A stretch of 64,000 bases of DNA from Metellina segmentata (Eukaryota > Arthropoda > Arachnida > Araneae > Tetragnathidae): the NCBI GenBank assembly GCA_947359465.1, contig OX375880.1, forward strand, positions 25,372,714-25,436,713, written 5' to 3'. A model generated the notes under the pieces. The model ran no database searches, was not told where the DNA came from, and saw nothing but the letters and a program-made list of their open reading frames with translations. Position numbers and translations under genes: made by a program. Below, one piece after another: positions 36,709 through 48,000 of this stretch (its first letter is position 1; every line of letters starts with the position of its first letter).

Positions 36709-37253
36709 CGTCAGCCTATTTATGACAGCATCATAAGGAACCCTTTCCACCGATCGTTTTTGCATCCGACAACTTCAACTTCTTTTTACCAAGTGATGCC
36801 TTTAATTTACGCAAGTGGCTGCCCATTCACTTTTGGACATGTCCCACGCACTCTATTTTTGCAACTGTAACATTGTCATCAAATGGCTTTTTTTGGACGA
36901 TTGCCGAAAACGTCTTGGAAACTCCATCCCCTATGTACTGCTGGTATTTTAAACCATGCTTGTTTTCTGATCGACAGAAAATCCTTTGCATGCCGCTCAC
37001 TTCCATTTGTCCAGCAGACGCACTGTGGGTTTTTTTGCAGTTATGCTGGTGTTTAGCCAGAAAGGAACGTATTTAAGGCCGAACTTTGGGCCCTTGTAGG
37101 TGTCGCACCCCTTGCAATACGACGACATGACTTTGACGACTTTTACGCAGTCAGCCCTGATCAAAGTACATACACCGACAAGAGATGTATAACCGCGGGT
37201 TTTCCATGTCCCATCACCACTAACTGCAATAGAATTTACGGTGCCGTCAATGA

Positions 37254-37260
37254 TTTTTTT
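37254..37260 (-). other. Frameshift site in an A7 run of the transposase remnant
   Basis: On the minus strand a run of seven A residues separates two reading frames that both carry family-like sequence. Upstream the frame reads KPMSQKAYDKINSKIADVSE and onward through TRKAAVEE. Downstream the neighbouring frame reads IIDGTVNSIAVSGDGTWK. A one-base slip in the homopolymer explains the switch. Confidence 0.7.
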
Positions 37261-37891
37261 CTTCCACAGCAGCTTTCCTCGTTGATGCATTTGCGAGCAC
37301 CTCACTCACGTCTGCAATTTTTGAATTAATCTTGTCGTACGCCTTCTGAGACATGGGCTTTGCAAACACATGCCGAAGCCCATGTATCAGAACTCAAACA
37401 CACAACTTGAACAAAATGTCTTGAGTGAAGATAACCCTTGGCCTATAAATCTCATGGCCAACACTGACCGCCTGTTCACTTCTGGTACATTTTTTTTTGT
37501 GTCCAATCAATTCACAGGAATTGAAATTCTGTTGAACCGTGCACTGTCTACAAACTAAAATAAATTTTGAACACAATCCAATAGTGGATTTCTCAATAAT
37601 CTTAACATTCCCATGGCACACAGAGCAACAGATATGTTTTTCTAGTTGTGAGAACAATAAATAAATATCCACTAATCTGTAGCCATGAAATTCAACGCAA
37701 ACATCGTTTTCCAATGACTGCAAAACATTGTGTGCAGTCGGCAACTTTCTAGCAGCTGCACTTTTGTTTGGCGAAAGATTTTAAAAAATAACTTGGCCAC
37801 TTTGAGACTTAGATTTCTTCAAGAATTAATTTCCTTGAAATCTTTTCTTCTTCGGTCTCTTTCCGGATGATCGTTTTGGCCGATTTTCCAT

Positions 37892-38262
37892 ATTTGAACA
37901 CTTTTCATAACAGATGAAAAAACGTGGAAATTCAAAATCGCAAAGTAATAAACAAACAAGGGAAGAAAAAATAGAAGTTGAGTTGTTATTATACTACTCA
38001 TTCACAAGATTATTTTGATATTAAGTGTGGCTGTTCTGCTAAAAGAATTCATCTAGAGAAGAATGTTTTAGAAATGCTCTCCCAGCTGTCAAAAGTTGGG
38101 AGCGGCAGTGGCAAGTTTTTGTTTACTTTTCAACAGAGTTGTTTTATTTTTTCTCGATAACTCCGGAAGTTTTGGGAGTATCGTTAAACTTTTAGTACCA
38201 AAATGTTAAGAAAAGATGGGGCTTCCACATATATTTTTTTCAAGAAATCGAAAATTTTGAGA
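37892..38262 (-). other. Upstream non-coding arm of the transposon, likely old promoter region
   Basis: This is AT-rich DNA between the inferred transposase start and the right terminal repeat. Short open frames here, on both strands, show no similarity I recognise and no codon structure. A TATAATAA-like string lies about 100 bp upstream of the inferred ATG in the gene's direction, but it is too common in such DNA to call as a promoter. A small hairpin is listed separately. Confidence 0.5.
38079..38102. repeat. Small hairpin in the transposon's right arm
   Basis: CTCCCAGCT (38079-38087) and AGTTGGGAG (38094-38102) pair at 8 of 9 positions (one G-T) across the 6-nt loop GTCAAA. It stands out from the AT-rich surroundings. 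Its function is unknown; it may be chance or a subterminal structural motif. Confidence 0.5.
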
Positions 38263-38282
38263 TTTAAGGGTCCTGAGACCCC
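38263..38282 (-). repeat. Right terminal inverted repeat of the transposon
   Basis: TTTAAGGGTCCTGAGACCCC is the reverse complement of the left end except for one base. It is followed directly by TTAA and then satellite sequence (GGGAATGAAAGG). Confidence 0.92.
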
Positions 38283-38286
38283 TTAA
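38283..38286. repeat. Target-site duplication TTAA, right copy
   Basis: This TTAA directly follows the right terminal repeat and continues into GGGAATGAAAGG of the interrupted monomer. Together with 35276-35279 it shows that one TTAA of the monomer was duplicated on insertion. Confidence 0.9.
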
Positions 38287-40799
38287 GGGAATGAAAGGTA
38301 TTTATTAGACTGAGATGTGGGGAGGGTATTTTTTGTGTGAAGTATTCCCATAGAAATTAACGTGCTGCCGAGCGCGGTGGGTGGGTGCAATGTCATTTCA
38401 AAGCTCCCAATCCAAGTTCTCAGGCGATGTAATTTCTAAGGGAATGAAAGGTATTTATTTGACTGAGATGTGGAGAGGGTGTTTTGTGTGAAGTATTCCC
38501 ATAAAAATTAACGTGCTTCCGAGCGCGGTGGGTGGGAGCAATGGCATTTCAAAGCTCCCAATCCAATTTCTCTGGCGATGTAATTTCTAAGGGAATGAAA
38601 GGTATTTATTTGATTGAGATGTGGGGAGGGTGTTTTGTGTGAAGTATTCCCATAGAAATCAACGTGCTGCCGAGCGCGGTGGGTGGGTGCAATGTCATTT
38701 CAAAGCTCCCAATCCAATATCTCAGGCGATGTAATTTCTAAGGGAATGAAAGGTATTTATTTTATTTAGATGTGGGGAGGTAGTTTTGTGTGAAGTATTC
38801 CCATAGAAATCAACGTGCTGCCGAGCGCGGTGGGTGGGTGCAATGTCATTTCAAAGCTCCCAATCGAAGTTCTCAGGCGATGTAATTTCTAAGGGAATGA
38901 AAGGTATTTATTTGATTGAGATGTGGGGAGGGTGATTTGTGTGAAGTATTCCCATAGAAATTAACGTGCTGCCGAGCGCGGTGGGTGGGTGCAATGTCAT
39001 TTCAAAGCTTCCAATCCAATTTCTCAGGCGATGTAATTTTTAAGGGAATGAAAGGTATTTATTTGATTGAGATGTGGAGAGGGTGTTTTGTGTGAAGTAT
39101 TCCCATAAAAATTAACGTGCTTCCGAGCGCGGTGGGTGGGAGCAATGGCATTTCAAAGCTCCCAATCCAATTTCTCTGGCGATGTAATTTCTAAGGGAAT
39201 GAAAGGTATTTATTTGATTGAGATGTGGGGAGGGTGTTTTGTGTGAAGTATTCCCATAGAAATCAACGTGCTGCCGAGCGCGGTGGGTGGGTGCAATGTC
39301 ATTTCAAAGCTCCCAATCCAATATCTCAGGCGATGTAATTTCTAAGGGAATGAAAGGTATTTATTTTATTTAGATGTGGGGAGGTAGTTTTGTGTGAAGT
39401 ATTCCCATAGAAATCAACGTGCTGCCGAGCGCGGTGGGTGGGTGCAATGTCATTTCAAAGCTCCCAATCGAAGTTCTCAGGCGATGTAATTTCTAAGGGA
39501 ATGAAAGGTATTTATTTGATTGAGATGTGGGGAGGGTGATTTGTGTGAAGTATTCCCATAGAAATTAACGTGCTGCCGAGCGCGGTGGGTGGGTGCAATG
39601 TCATTTCAAAGCTTCCAATCCAATTTCTCAGGCGATGTAATTTTTAAGGGAATGAAAGGTATTTATTTGATTGAGATGTGGAGAGGGTGTTTTGTGTGAA
39701 GTATTCCCATAGAAATTAACGTGCTGCCGAGCGCGGTGGGTGGGAGCAATGTCATTTCAAAGCTCCCAATCCAATTTCTCAGGCGATGTAATTTCTAAGG
39801 GAATGAAAGGTATTTATTTGATTGAGATGTGGGGCGGGTGTTTTGTCTGAAGTATTCCCATAGAAATCAACGTGCTGCCGAGCGCGGTGGGTGGGTGCAA
39901 TGTCATTTCAAAGCTTCCAATCCAAGTTCTCAGGCGATGTAATTTCTAAGGGTATGAAAGGTATTTATTTGATTGAGATGTGGGGAGGGTGTTTTGTGTG
40001 AATTATTCCCATAGAAATTAACGTGCTGCCGAGAGCGGTGGGTGGGTGCAATGTCATTTCAAAGCTCACAATCCAAGTTCTCAGGAATGTAATTTCTAAG
40101 GGAATGAAAGGTATTTATTAGACTGAGATGTGGAGAGGGTGTTTTGTGTGAATTATTCCCATAGAAATTAACGTGCTGCCGAGCGCGGTGGGTGGGAGCA
40201 ATGTCATTTCAAAGCTCCCAATCCAATTTCTCAGGCGATGTAATTTCTAAGGGAATGAAAGGTATTTATTTGACTAAGATGTGGAGAGGGTGTTTTGTGT
40301 GAAGTATTCCCATAGAAATTAACGTGCTGCCGAGCGCGGTGGGTGGGAGCAATGGCATTTCAAAGCTCCCAATCCAATTTCTCTGGCGATGTAATTTCTA
40401 AGGGAATGAAAGGTATTTATTTGATTGAGATGTGGGGAGGGTGTTTTGTGTGAAGTATTCCCATAGAAATCAACGTGCTGCCGAGAGCGGTGGGTGGGTG
40501 CAATGTCATTTCAAAGCTCCCAATCCAATATCTCAGGCGATGTAATTTCTAAGGGAATGAAAGGTATTTATTTTATTGAGATGTGGGGAGGTAGTTTTGT
40601 GTGAAGTATTCACATAGAAATCAACGTGTTGCCGAGCGCGGTGGGTGGGTGCAATGTCATTTCAAAGCTCCCAATCCAAGTTCTCAGGCGATGTAATTTC
40701 TAAGGGAATGAAAGGTATTTATTTGATTGAGATGTGGGGAGGGTGTTTTGTGTGAAGTATTCCCATAGAAATTAACGTGCTGCCGAGCGCGGTGGGTGG

Positions 40800-43700
40800 G
40801 TGCAATGTCATTTCAAAGCTCCCAATCCAAGTTCTCAGGCGATGTAATTTCTAAGGGAATGAAAGGTATTTATTTGATTGAGATGTGGGGAGGGTGTTTT
40901 GTGTGCAGTATTCCCATAGAAATTAACGTGCTGCCGAGCGCGGTGGGTGGGAGCAATGTCATTTCAAAGCTCCCAATCCAATTTCTCAGGCGATGTAATT
41001 TTTAAGGGAATGAAAGGTATTTATTTGATTGAGATGTGGGGAGGGTGTTTTGTGTGAATTATTCCCATAGAAATTAACGTGCTGCCGAGCGCGGTGGGTG
41101 GGTGCAATGTCATTTCAAAGCTCCCAATCCAATTTCTCAGGCGATGTAATTTCTAAGGGAATGAAAGGTATTTATTTGATTGAGATGTGGGGAGGGTGTT
41201 TGTGTGAAGTATTCCCATAGAAATCAACGTGCTGCCGAGCGCGGTGGGTGGGTGCAATGTCATTTCAAAGCTTCCAATCCAATTTCTCAGGCGGTGTAAT
41301 TTCTAAGGGTATGAAAGGTATTTATTTGATTGAGATGTGGGGAGGGTGTTTCGTGTGAAGTATTCCCATAGAAATCAACGTAATGCCGAGCGCGGTGGGT
41401 GGGTGCAATGTCATTTCAAAGCTCCCAATCCAAGTTCTCAGGCGATGTAATTTCTAAGGGAATGAAAGGTATTTATTAGACTGAGATGTGGGGAGGGTGT
41501 TTTGTGTGAAGTATTCCCATAGAAATTAACGTGCTGCCGAGCGCGGTGGGTGGGAGCAATGTCATTTCAAAGCTCCCAATCCAATTTCTCAGGCGATGTA
41601 ATTTCTAAAGGAATGAAAGGTGTTTATTTGACTGAGATGTGGAGAGGGTGTTTTGTGTGAAGTATTCCCATAAAAATTAACGTGCTTCCGAGCGCGGTGG
41701 GTGGGAGCAATGGCATTTCAAAGCTCCCAATCCAATTTCTCTGGCGATGTAATTTCTAAGGGAATGAAAGGTATTTATTTGATTGAGATGTGGGGAGGGT
41801 GTTTTGTGTGAAGTATTCCCATAGAAATCAACGTGCTGCCGAGCGCGGTGGGTGGGTGCAATGTCATTTCAAAGCTCCCAATCCAATATCTCAGGCGATG
41901 TAATTTCTAAGGGAATGAAAGGTATTTATTTTATTTAGATGTGGGGAGGTAGTTTTGTGTGAAGTATTCCCATAGAAATCAACGTGCTGCCGAGCGCGGT
42001 GGGTGCGTGCAATGTCATTTCAAAGCTCCCAATCCAAGTTCTCAGGCGATGTAATTTCTAAGGGAATGAAAGGTATTTATTTGATTGAGATGTGGGGAGG
42101 GTGTTTTGTGTGAAGTATTCCCATAGAAATTAACGTGCTGCCGAGCGCGGTGGGTGGGTGCAATGTCATTTCAAAGCTCCCAATCCATGTTCTCAGGCGA
42201 TGTAATTTCTAAGGGAATGAAAGGTATTTATTGGACTGAGATGTGGAGAGGGTGTTTTGTGTGAAGTATTCCCATAGAAATTAACGTGCTGCCGAGCGCG
42301 GTGGGTGGGAGCAATGTCATTTCAAAGCTCCCAATCCAATTTCTCAGGTGATGTAATTTCTAAGGGAATGAAAGGTATTTATTTGATTGAGATGTGGGGA
42401 GGGTGTTTTGTGTGAAGTATTCCCATAGAAATTAACGTGCTGCCGAGCGCGGTGGGTGGGAGCAATGTCATTTCAAAGCTCCCAATCCAAGTTCTCAGGC
42501 GATGTAATTTCTAAGGGAATGAAAGGTATTTATTTGATTGAGATGTGGGAAGGGTGTTTTGTGTGAAGTATTCCCATAGAAATCAACGTGCTGCCGAGCG
42601 CGGTGGGTGGGTGCAATGTCATTTCAAAGCTTCCAATCCAATTTCTCAGGCGATGTAATTTCTAAGGGTATGAAAGGTATTTATTTGATTGAGATGTGGG
42701 GAGGGTGTTTTGTGTGAAGTATTCCCATAGAAATCAACGTGCTGCCGAGCGCGGTGGGTGGGTGCAATGTCATTTTAAAGCTCCCAATCCAAGTTCTCAG
42801 GCGATGTAATTTTTAAGGGAATGAAAGGTATTTATTTGATTGAGATGTGGGGAGGGTGTTTTGTGTGAATTATTCCCATAGAAATTAACGTGCTGCCGAG
42901 CGCGGTGGGTGGGTGCAATGTAATTTCAAAGCTCCCAATCCAATTTCTCAGGCGATGTAATTTCTAAGGGAATGAAAGGTATTTATTTGATTGAGATGTG
43001 GGGAGGGTGTTTTGTGTGCAGTATTCCCATAGAAATTAACGTGCTGCCGAGCGCGGTGGGTGGGAGCAATGTCATTTCAAAGCTCCCAATCCAATTTCTC
43101 AGGCGATGTAATTTTTAAGGGAATGAAAGGTATTTATTTGATTGAGATGTGGGGAGGGTGTTTTGTGTGAATTATTCCCATAGAAATTAACGTGCTGCCG
43201 AGCGCGGTGGGTGGGTGCAATGTCATTTCAAAGCTCCCAATCCAATTTCTCAGGCGATGTAATTTCTAAGGGAATGAAAGGTATTTATTTGATTGAGATG
43301 TGGGGAGGGTGTTTGTGTGAAGTATTCCCATAGAAATCAACGTGCTGCCGAGCGCGGTGGGTGGGTGCAATGTCATTTCAAAGCTTCCAATCCAATTTCT
43401 CAGGCGGTGTAATTTCTAAGGGTATGAAAGGTATTTATTTGATTGAGATGTGGGGAGGGTGTTTCGTGTGAAGTATTCCCATAGAAATCAACGTAATGCC
43501 GAGCGCGGTGGGTGGGTGCAATGTCATTTCAAAGCTCCCAATCCAAGTTCTCAGGCGATGTAATTTCTAAGGGAATGAAAGGTATTTATTAGACTGAGAT
43601 GTGGGGAGGGTGTTTTGTGTGAAGTATTCCCATAGAAATTAACGTGCTGCCGAGCGCGGTGGGTGGGAGCAATGTCATTTCAAAGCTCCCAATCCAATTT

Positions 43701-45010
43701 CTCAGGCGATGTAATTTCTAAAGGAATGAAAGGTGTTTATTTGACTGAGATGTGGAGAGGGTGTTTTGTGTGAAGTATTCCCATAAAAATTAACGTGCTT
43801 CCGAGCGCGGTGGGTGGGAGCAATGGCATTTCAAAGCTCCCAATCCAATTTCTCTGGCGATGTAATTTCTAAGGGAATGAAAGGTATTTATTTGATTGAG
43901 ATGTGGGGAGGGTGTTTTGTGTGAAGTATTCCCATAGAAATCAACGTGCTGCCGAGCGCGGTGGGTGGGTGCAATGTCATTTCAAAGCTCCCAATCCAAT
44001 ATCTCAGGCGATGTAATTTCTAAGGGAATGAAAGGTATTTATTTTATTTAGATGTGGGGAGGTAGTTTTGTGTGAAGTATTCCCATAGAAATCAACGTGC
44101 TGCCGAGCGCGGTGGGTGCGTGCAATGTCATTTCAAAGCTCCCAATCCAAGTTCTCAGGCGATGTAATTTCTAAGGGAATGAAAGGTATTTATTTGATTG
44201 AGATGTGGGGAGGGTGTTTTGTGTGAAGTATTCCCATAGAAATTAACGTGCTGCCGAGCGCGGTGGGTGGGTGCAATGTCATTTCAAAGCTCCCAATCCA
44301 TGTTCTCAGGCGATGTAATTTCTAAGGGAATGAAAGGTATTTATTGGACTGAGATGTGGAGAGGGTGTTTTGTGTGAAGTATTCCCATAGAAATTAACGT
44401 GCTGCCGAGCGCGGTGGGTGGGAGCAATGTCATTTCAAAGCTCCCAATCCAATTTCTCAGGTGATGTAATTTCTAAGGGAATGAAAGGTATTTATTTGAT
44501 TGAGATGTGGGGAGGGTGTTTTGTGTGAAGTATTCCCATAGAAATTAACGTGCTGCCGAGCGCGGTGGGTGGGAGCAATGTCATTTCAAAGCTCCCAATC
44601 CAAGTTCTCAGGCGATGTAATTTCTAAGGGAATGAAAGGTATTTATTTGATTGAGATGTGGGAAGGGTGTTTTGTGTGAAGTATTCCCATAGAAATCAAC
44701 GTGCTGCCGAGCGCGGTGGGTGGGTGCAATGTCATTTCAAAGCTTCCAATCCAATTTCTCAGGCGATGTAATTTCTAAGGGTATGAAAGGTATTTATTTG
44801 ATTGAGATGTGGGGAGGGTGTTTTGTGTGAAGTATTCCCATAGAAATCAACGTGCTGCCGAGCGCGGTGGGTGGGTGCAATGTCATTTTAAAGCTCCCAA
44901 TCCAAGTTCTCAGGCGATGTAATTTTTAAGGGAATGAAAGGTATTTATTTGATTGAGATGTGGGGAGGGTGTTTTGTGTGAATTATTCCCATAGAAATTA
45001 ACGTGCTGCC
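40800..45010. repeat. Higher-order repeat: 14-mer (2113 bp) tandem duplication
   Basis: About 40800-42900 recurs at about 42910-45010 with offset 2113 bp (14 x 151 minus 1). Checked markers are GTGTGCAGT at 40901 and 43014, the rare AAGGTGTTTATTTG at about 41617 and 43730, GGGTGCGTGC at 42001 and 44114, and CATTTTAAAG at 42771 and 44884. The copies diverge at the end (GGGTGCAATGTAATT near 42911 versus GGGAGCAATGTCATT near 45024). Confidence 0.8.
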
Positions 45011-48000
45011 GAGCGCGGTGGGTGGGAGCAATGTCATTTCAAAGCTCCCAATCCAATTTCTCAGGCGATGTAATTTCTAAGGGAATGAAAGGTATTTATT
45101 TGATTGAGATGTGGGGAGGGTGTTTTGTGTGAAGTATTCCCATAGAAATCAACGTGCTGCCGAGCGCGGTGGGTGGGTGCAATGTCATTTCAAAGCTTCC
45201 AATCCAATATCTCAGGCGATGTAATTTCTAAGGGTATGAAAGGTATTTATTTGATTGAGATGTGGGGAGGGTGTTTTGTGTGAAGTATTCCCATAGAAAT
45301 CAACGTGCTGCCGAGCGCGGTGGGTGGGTGCAATGTCATTTCAAAGCTCCCAATCCAAGTTCTCAGGCGATGTAATTTTTAAAGAATGAAAGGTATTTAT
45401 TTGATTGAGATGTGGGGAGGGTGTTTTGTGTGAATTATTCCCATAGAAATTAACGTGCTGCCGAGCGCGGTGGGTGGGTGCAATGTCATTTCAAAGCTCA
45501 CAATCCAAGTTCTCAGGAATGTAATTTCTAAGGGAATGAAAGGTATTTATTAGACTGAGATGTGGAGAGGGTGTTTTGTGTGAAGTATTCCCATAGAAAT
45601 TAACGTGCTGCCGAGCGTGGTGGGTGGGAGCAATGTCATTTCAAAGCTCCCAATCCAATTTCTCAGGCGATGTAATTTCTAAGGGAATGAAAGGTATTTA
45701 TTTGACTAAGATGTGGGGAGGGTGTTTTGTGTGAAGTATTCCCATAGAAATTAACGTGCTGCCGAGCGCGGTGGGTGGGAGCAATGTCATTTCAAAGCTC
45801 ACAATCCAAGTTCTCAGGAATGTAATTTCTAAGGGAATGAAAGGTATTTATTTGACTAAGTTGTGGGGAGGGTGTTTTGTGTGAATTATTCCCATAGAAA
45901 TCAACGTGCTGCCGAGCGCGGTGGGTGGGTGCAATGTCATTTCAAAGCTTCCAATCCAATTTCTTAGGCGGTGTAATTTCTAAGGGTATGAAAGGTATTT
46001 ATTTGATTGAGATGTGGGGAGGGTGTTTCGTGTGAAGTATTCCCATAGAAATCAACGTAATGGCGAGCGCGGTGGGTGGGTGCAATGTCATTTCAAAGCT
46101 CCCAATCCAAGTTCTCAGGCGATGTAATTTTTAAGGAAATGAAAGGTATTTATTAGACTGAGATGTGGGGAGGGTGTTTTGTGTGAACTATTCCCATAGA
46201 AATCAACGTGCTGCCGAGCGCGGTGGGTGGGTGCAATGTCATTTCAAAGCTTCCAATCCAATTTCTCAGGCGATGTAATTTCTAAGGGTATGAAAGGTAT
46301 TTATTTGATTGAGATGTGGGGAGGGTGTTTTGTGTGAAGTATTCCCATAGAAATCAACGTGCTGACGAGCGCGGTGGGTGGGTGCAATGTCATTTTAAAG
46401 CTCCCAATCCAAGTTCTCAGGCGATGTAATTTTTAAGGGAATGAAAGGTATTTATTTGATTGAGATGTGGGGAGGGTGTTTTGTGTGAATTATTCCCATA
46501 GAAATTAACGTGCTGCCGAGCGCGGTGGGTGGGAGCAATGTCATTTCAAAGCTCCCAATCCAATTTCTCAGGCGATGTAATTTCTAAGGGAATGAAAGGT
46601 ATTTATTTGATTGAGATGTGGGGAGGGTGTTTTGTGTGAAGTATTCCCATAGAAATCAACGTGCTGCCGAGCGCGGTGGGTGGGTGCAATGTCATTTCAA
46701 AGCTTCCAATCCAATTTCTCAGGCGATGTAATTTCTAAGGGTATGAAAGGTATTTATTTGATTGAGATGTGGGGAGGGTGTTTTGTGTGAAGTATTCCCA
46801 TAGAAATCAACGTGCTGCCGAGCGCGGTGGGTGGGTGCAATGTCATTTCAAAGCTCCCAATCCAAGTTCTCAGGCGATGTAATTTTTAAAGAATGAAAGG
46901 TATTTATTTGATTGAGATGTGGGGAGGGTGTTTTGTGTGAATTATTCCCATAGAAATTAACGTGCTGCCGAGCGCGGTGGGTGGGTGCAATGTCATTTCA
47001 AAGCTCACAATCCAAGTTCTCAGGAATGTAATTTCTAAGGGAATGAAAGGTATTTATTAGACTGAGATGTGGAGAGGGTGTTTTGTGTGAAGTATTCCCA
47101 TAGAAATTAACGTGCTGCCGAGAGCGGTGGGTGGGAGCAATGTCATTTCAAAGCTCACAATCCAAGTTCTCAGGAATGTAATTTCTAAGGGAATGAAAGG
47201 TATTTATTAGACTGAGATGTGGAGAGGGTGTTTTGTGTGAAGTATTCCCATAGAAATTAACGTGCTGCCGAGCGCGGTGGGTGGGTGCAATGTCATTTCA
47301 AAGCTTCCAATCCAATTTCTCAGGCGGTGTAATTTCTAAGGGTATGAAAGGTATTTATTTGATTGAGATGTGGGGAGGGTGTTTCGTGTGAAGTATTCCC
47401 ATAGAAATCAACGTAATGGCGAGCGCGGTGGGTGGGTGCAATGTCATTTCAAAGCTCCCAATCCAAGTTCTCAGGCGATGTAATTTTTAAGGGAATGAAA
47501 GGTATTTATTAGACTGAGATGTGGGGAGGGTGTTTTGTGTGAAGTATTCCCATAGAAATTAACGTGCTGCCGAGCGCGGTGGGTGGGAGCAATGTCATTT
47601 CAAAGCTCCCAATCCAATTTCTCAGGCGATGTAATTTCTAAGGGAATGAAAGGTATTTATTTGACTGAGATGTGGAGAGGGTGTTTTGTGTGAAGTATTC
47701 CCATAAAAATTAACGTGCTTCCGAGCGCGGTGGGTGGGAGCAATGGCATTTCAAAGCTCCCAATCCAATTTCTCTGGCGATGTAATTTCTAAGGGAATGA
47801 AAGGTATTTATTTGATTGAGATGTGGGGAGGGTGTTTTGTGTGAAGTATTCCCATAGAAATCAACGTGCTGCCGAGCGCGGTGGGTGGGTGCAATGTCAT
47901 TTCAAAGCTCCCAATCCAATATCTCAGGCGATGTAATTTCTAAGGGAATGAAAGGTATTTATTTTATTTAGATGTGGGGAGGTAGTTTTGTGTGAAGTAT

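Larger units (their letters stand above)
36418..37891 (-). pseudogene. Degenerate Mutator-like/Kolobok-type transposase gene
   Basis: The family performs cut-and-paste transposition with an RNase H-like DDE-type domain. I place the start at the ATG at 37889-37891, which has A at -3 and G at +4. It opens a basic N-terminus (RPKRSSGKRPKKKRF). In the same frame, Cys pairs near residues 89/92 (CSVC) and 114/117 (CRQC) look like a zinc-binding module. Later come SGDGTWKTRGYTSLVGV (Asp codon 37213-37215), YCKGC, SAGQMEVSGM, YIGDGVSK (Asp codon 36926-36928), ECVGHVQK, and after a gap AAYMAVCDFNDG, RALGL, a basic helix and the end TYDPGAF. These are in the order expected of the family from memory. 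Breaks are stops at 37826-37828, 37781-37783, 37394-37396, 36827-36829 and 36731-36733, and frame changes near 37254-37260, 37063 and 36735. Sequence between INRLT and AAYMAV appears deleted, including the expected third acidic residue. The gene is not functional. Confidence 0.82.
35280..38282 (-). mobile_element. Kolobok-like TTAA DNA transposon, 3003 bp, defective, inserted in the satellite
   Basis: The element begins GGGGTCTCAGGACTCTTAAA and ends with the reverse complement of GGGGTCTCAGGACCCTTAAA, giving 20-bp terminal inverted repeats with one mismatch. It is flanked by TTAA on both sides, and removing it with one TTAA restores a standard monomer. On the minus strand it holds a degenerate transposase with Mutator-like/Kolobok motifs. 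Next to the gene's 3' end are four 177-bp tandem repeats, and both non-coding ends are AT-rich. Strand is given by the transposase gene. TTAA duplication alone would also fit piggyBac, but the motifs (DGTW, GDG, CVGHVQK) favour Kolobok and its relatives. It cannot make a working transposase, so any movement would need a related active copy elsewhere. Confidence 0.85.

Noticed and set aside
36440..36736. Plus-strand open frames inside the transposon (36440-36736, 36873-37076, 37370-37558, 37978-38160)
   Set aside because: They lie opposite or outside the minus-strand transposase remnant, have no recognisable motifs and are explained as antisense shadows or chance frames.
37819..38001. Minus-strand 60-codon frame with a hydrophobic start
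   Set aside because: It overlaps the inferred transposase N-terminus in a different frame. The frame starting at 37891 gives the basic RPKKKRF segment and continues in phase with the zinc-binding region, so it is the better reading.
35280..38282. piggyBac element
   Set aside because: TTAA duplication fits piggyBac, but the terminal sequence and the DGTW, GDG and CVGHVQK blocks do not resemble a piggyBac transposase; Kolobok-type fits both lines of evidence.
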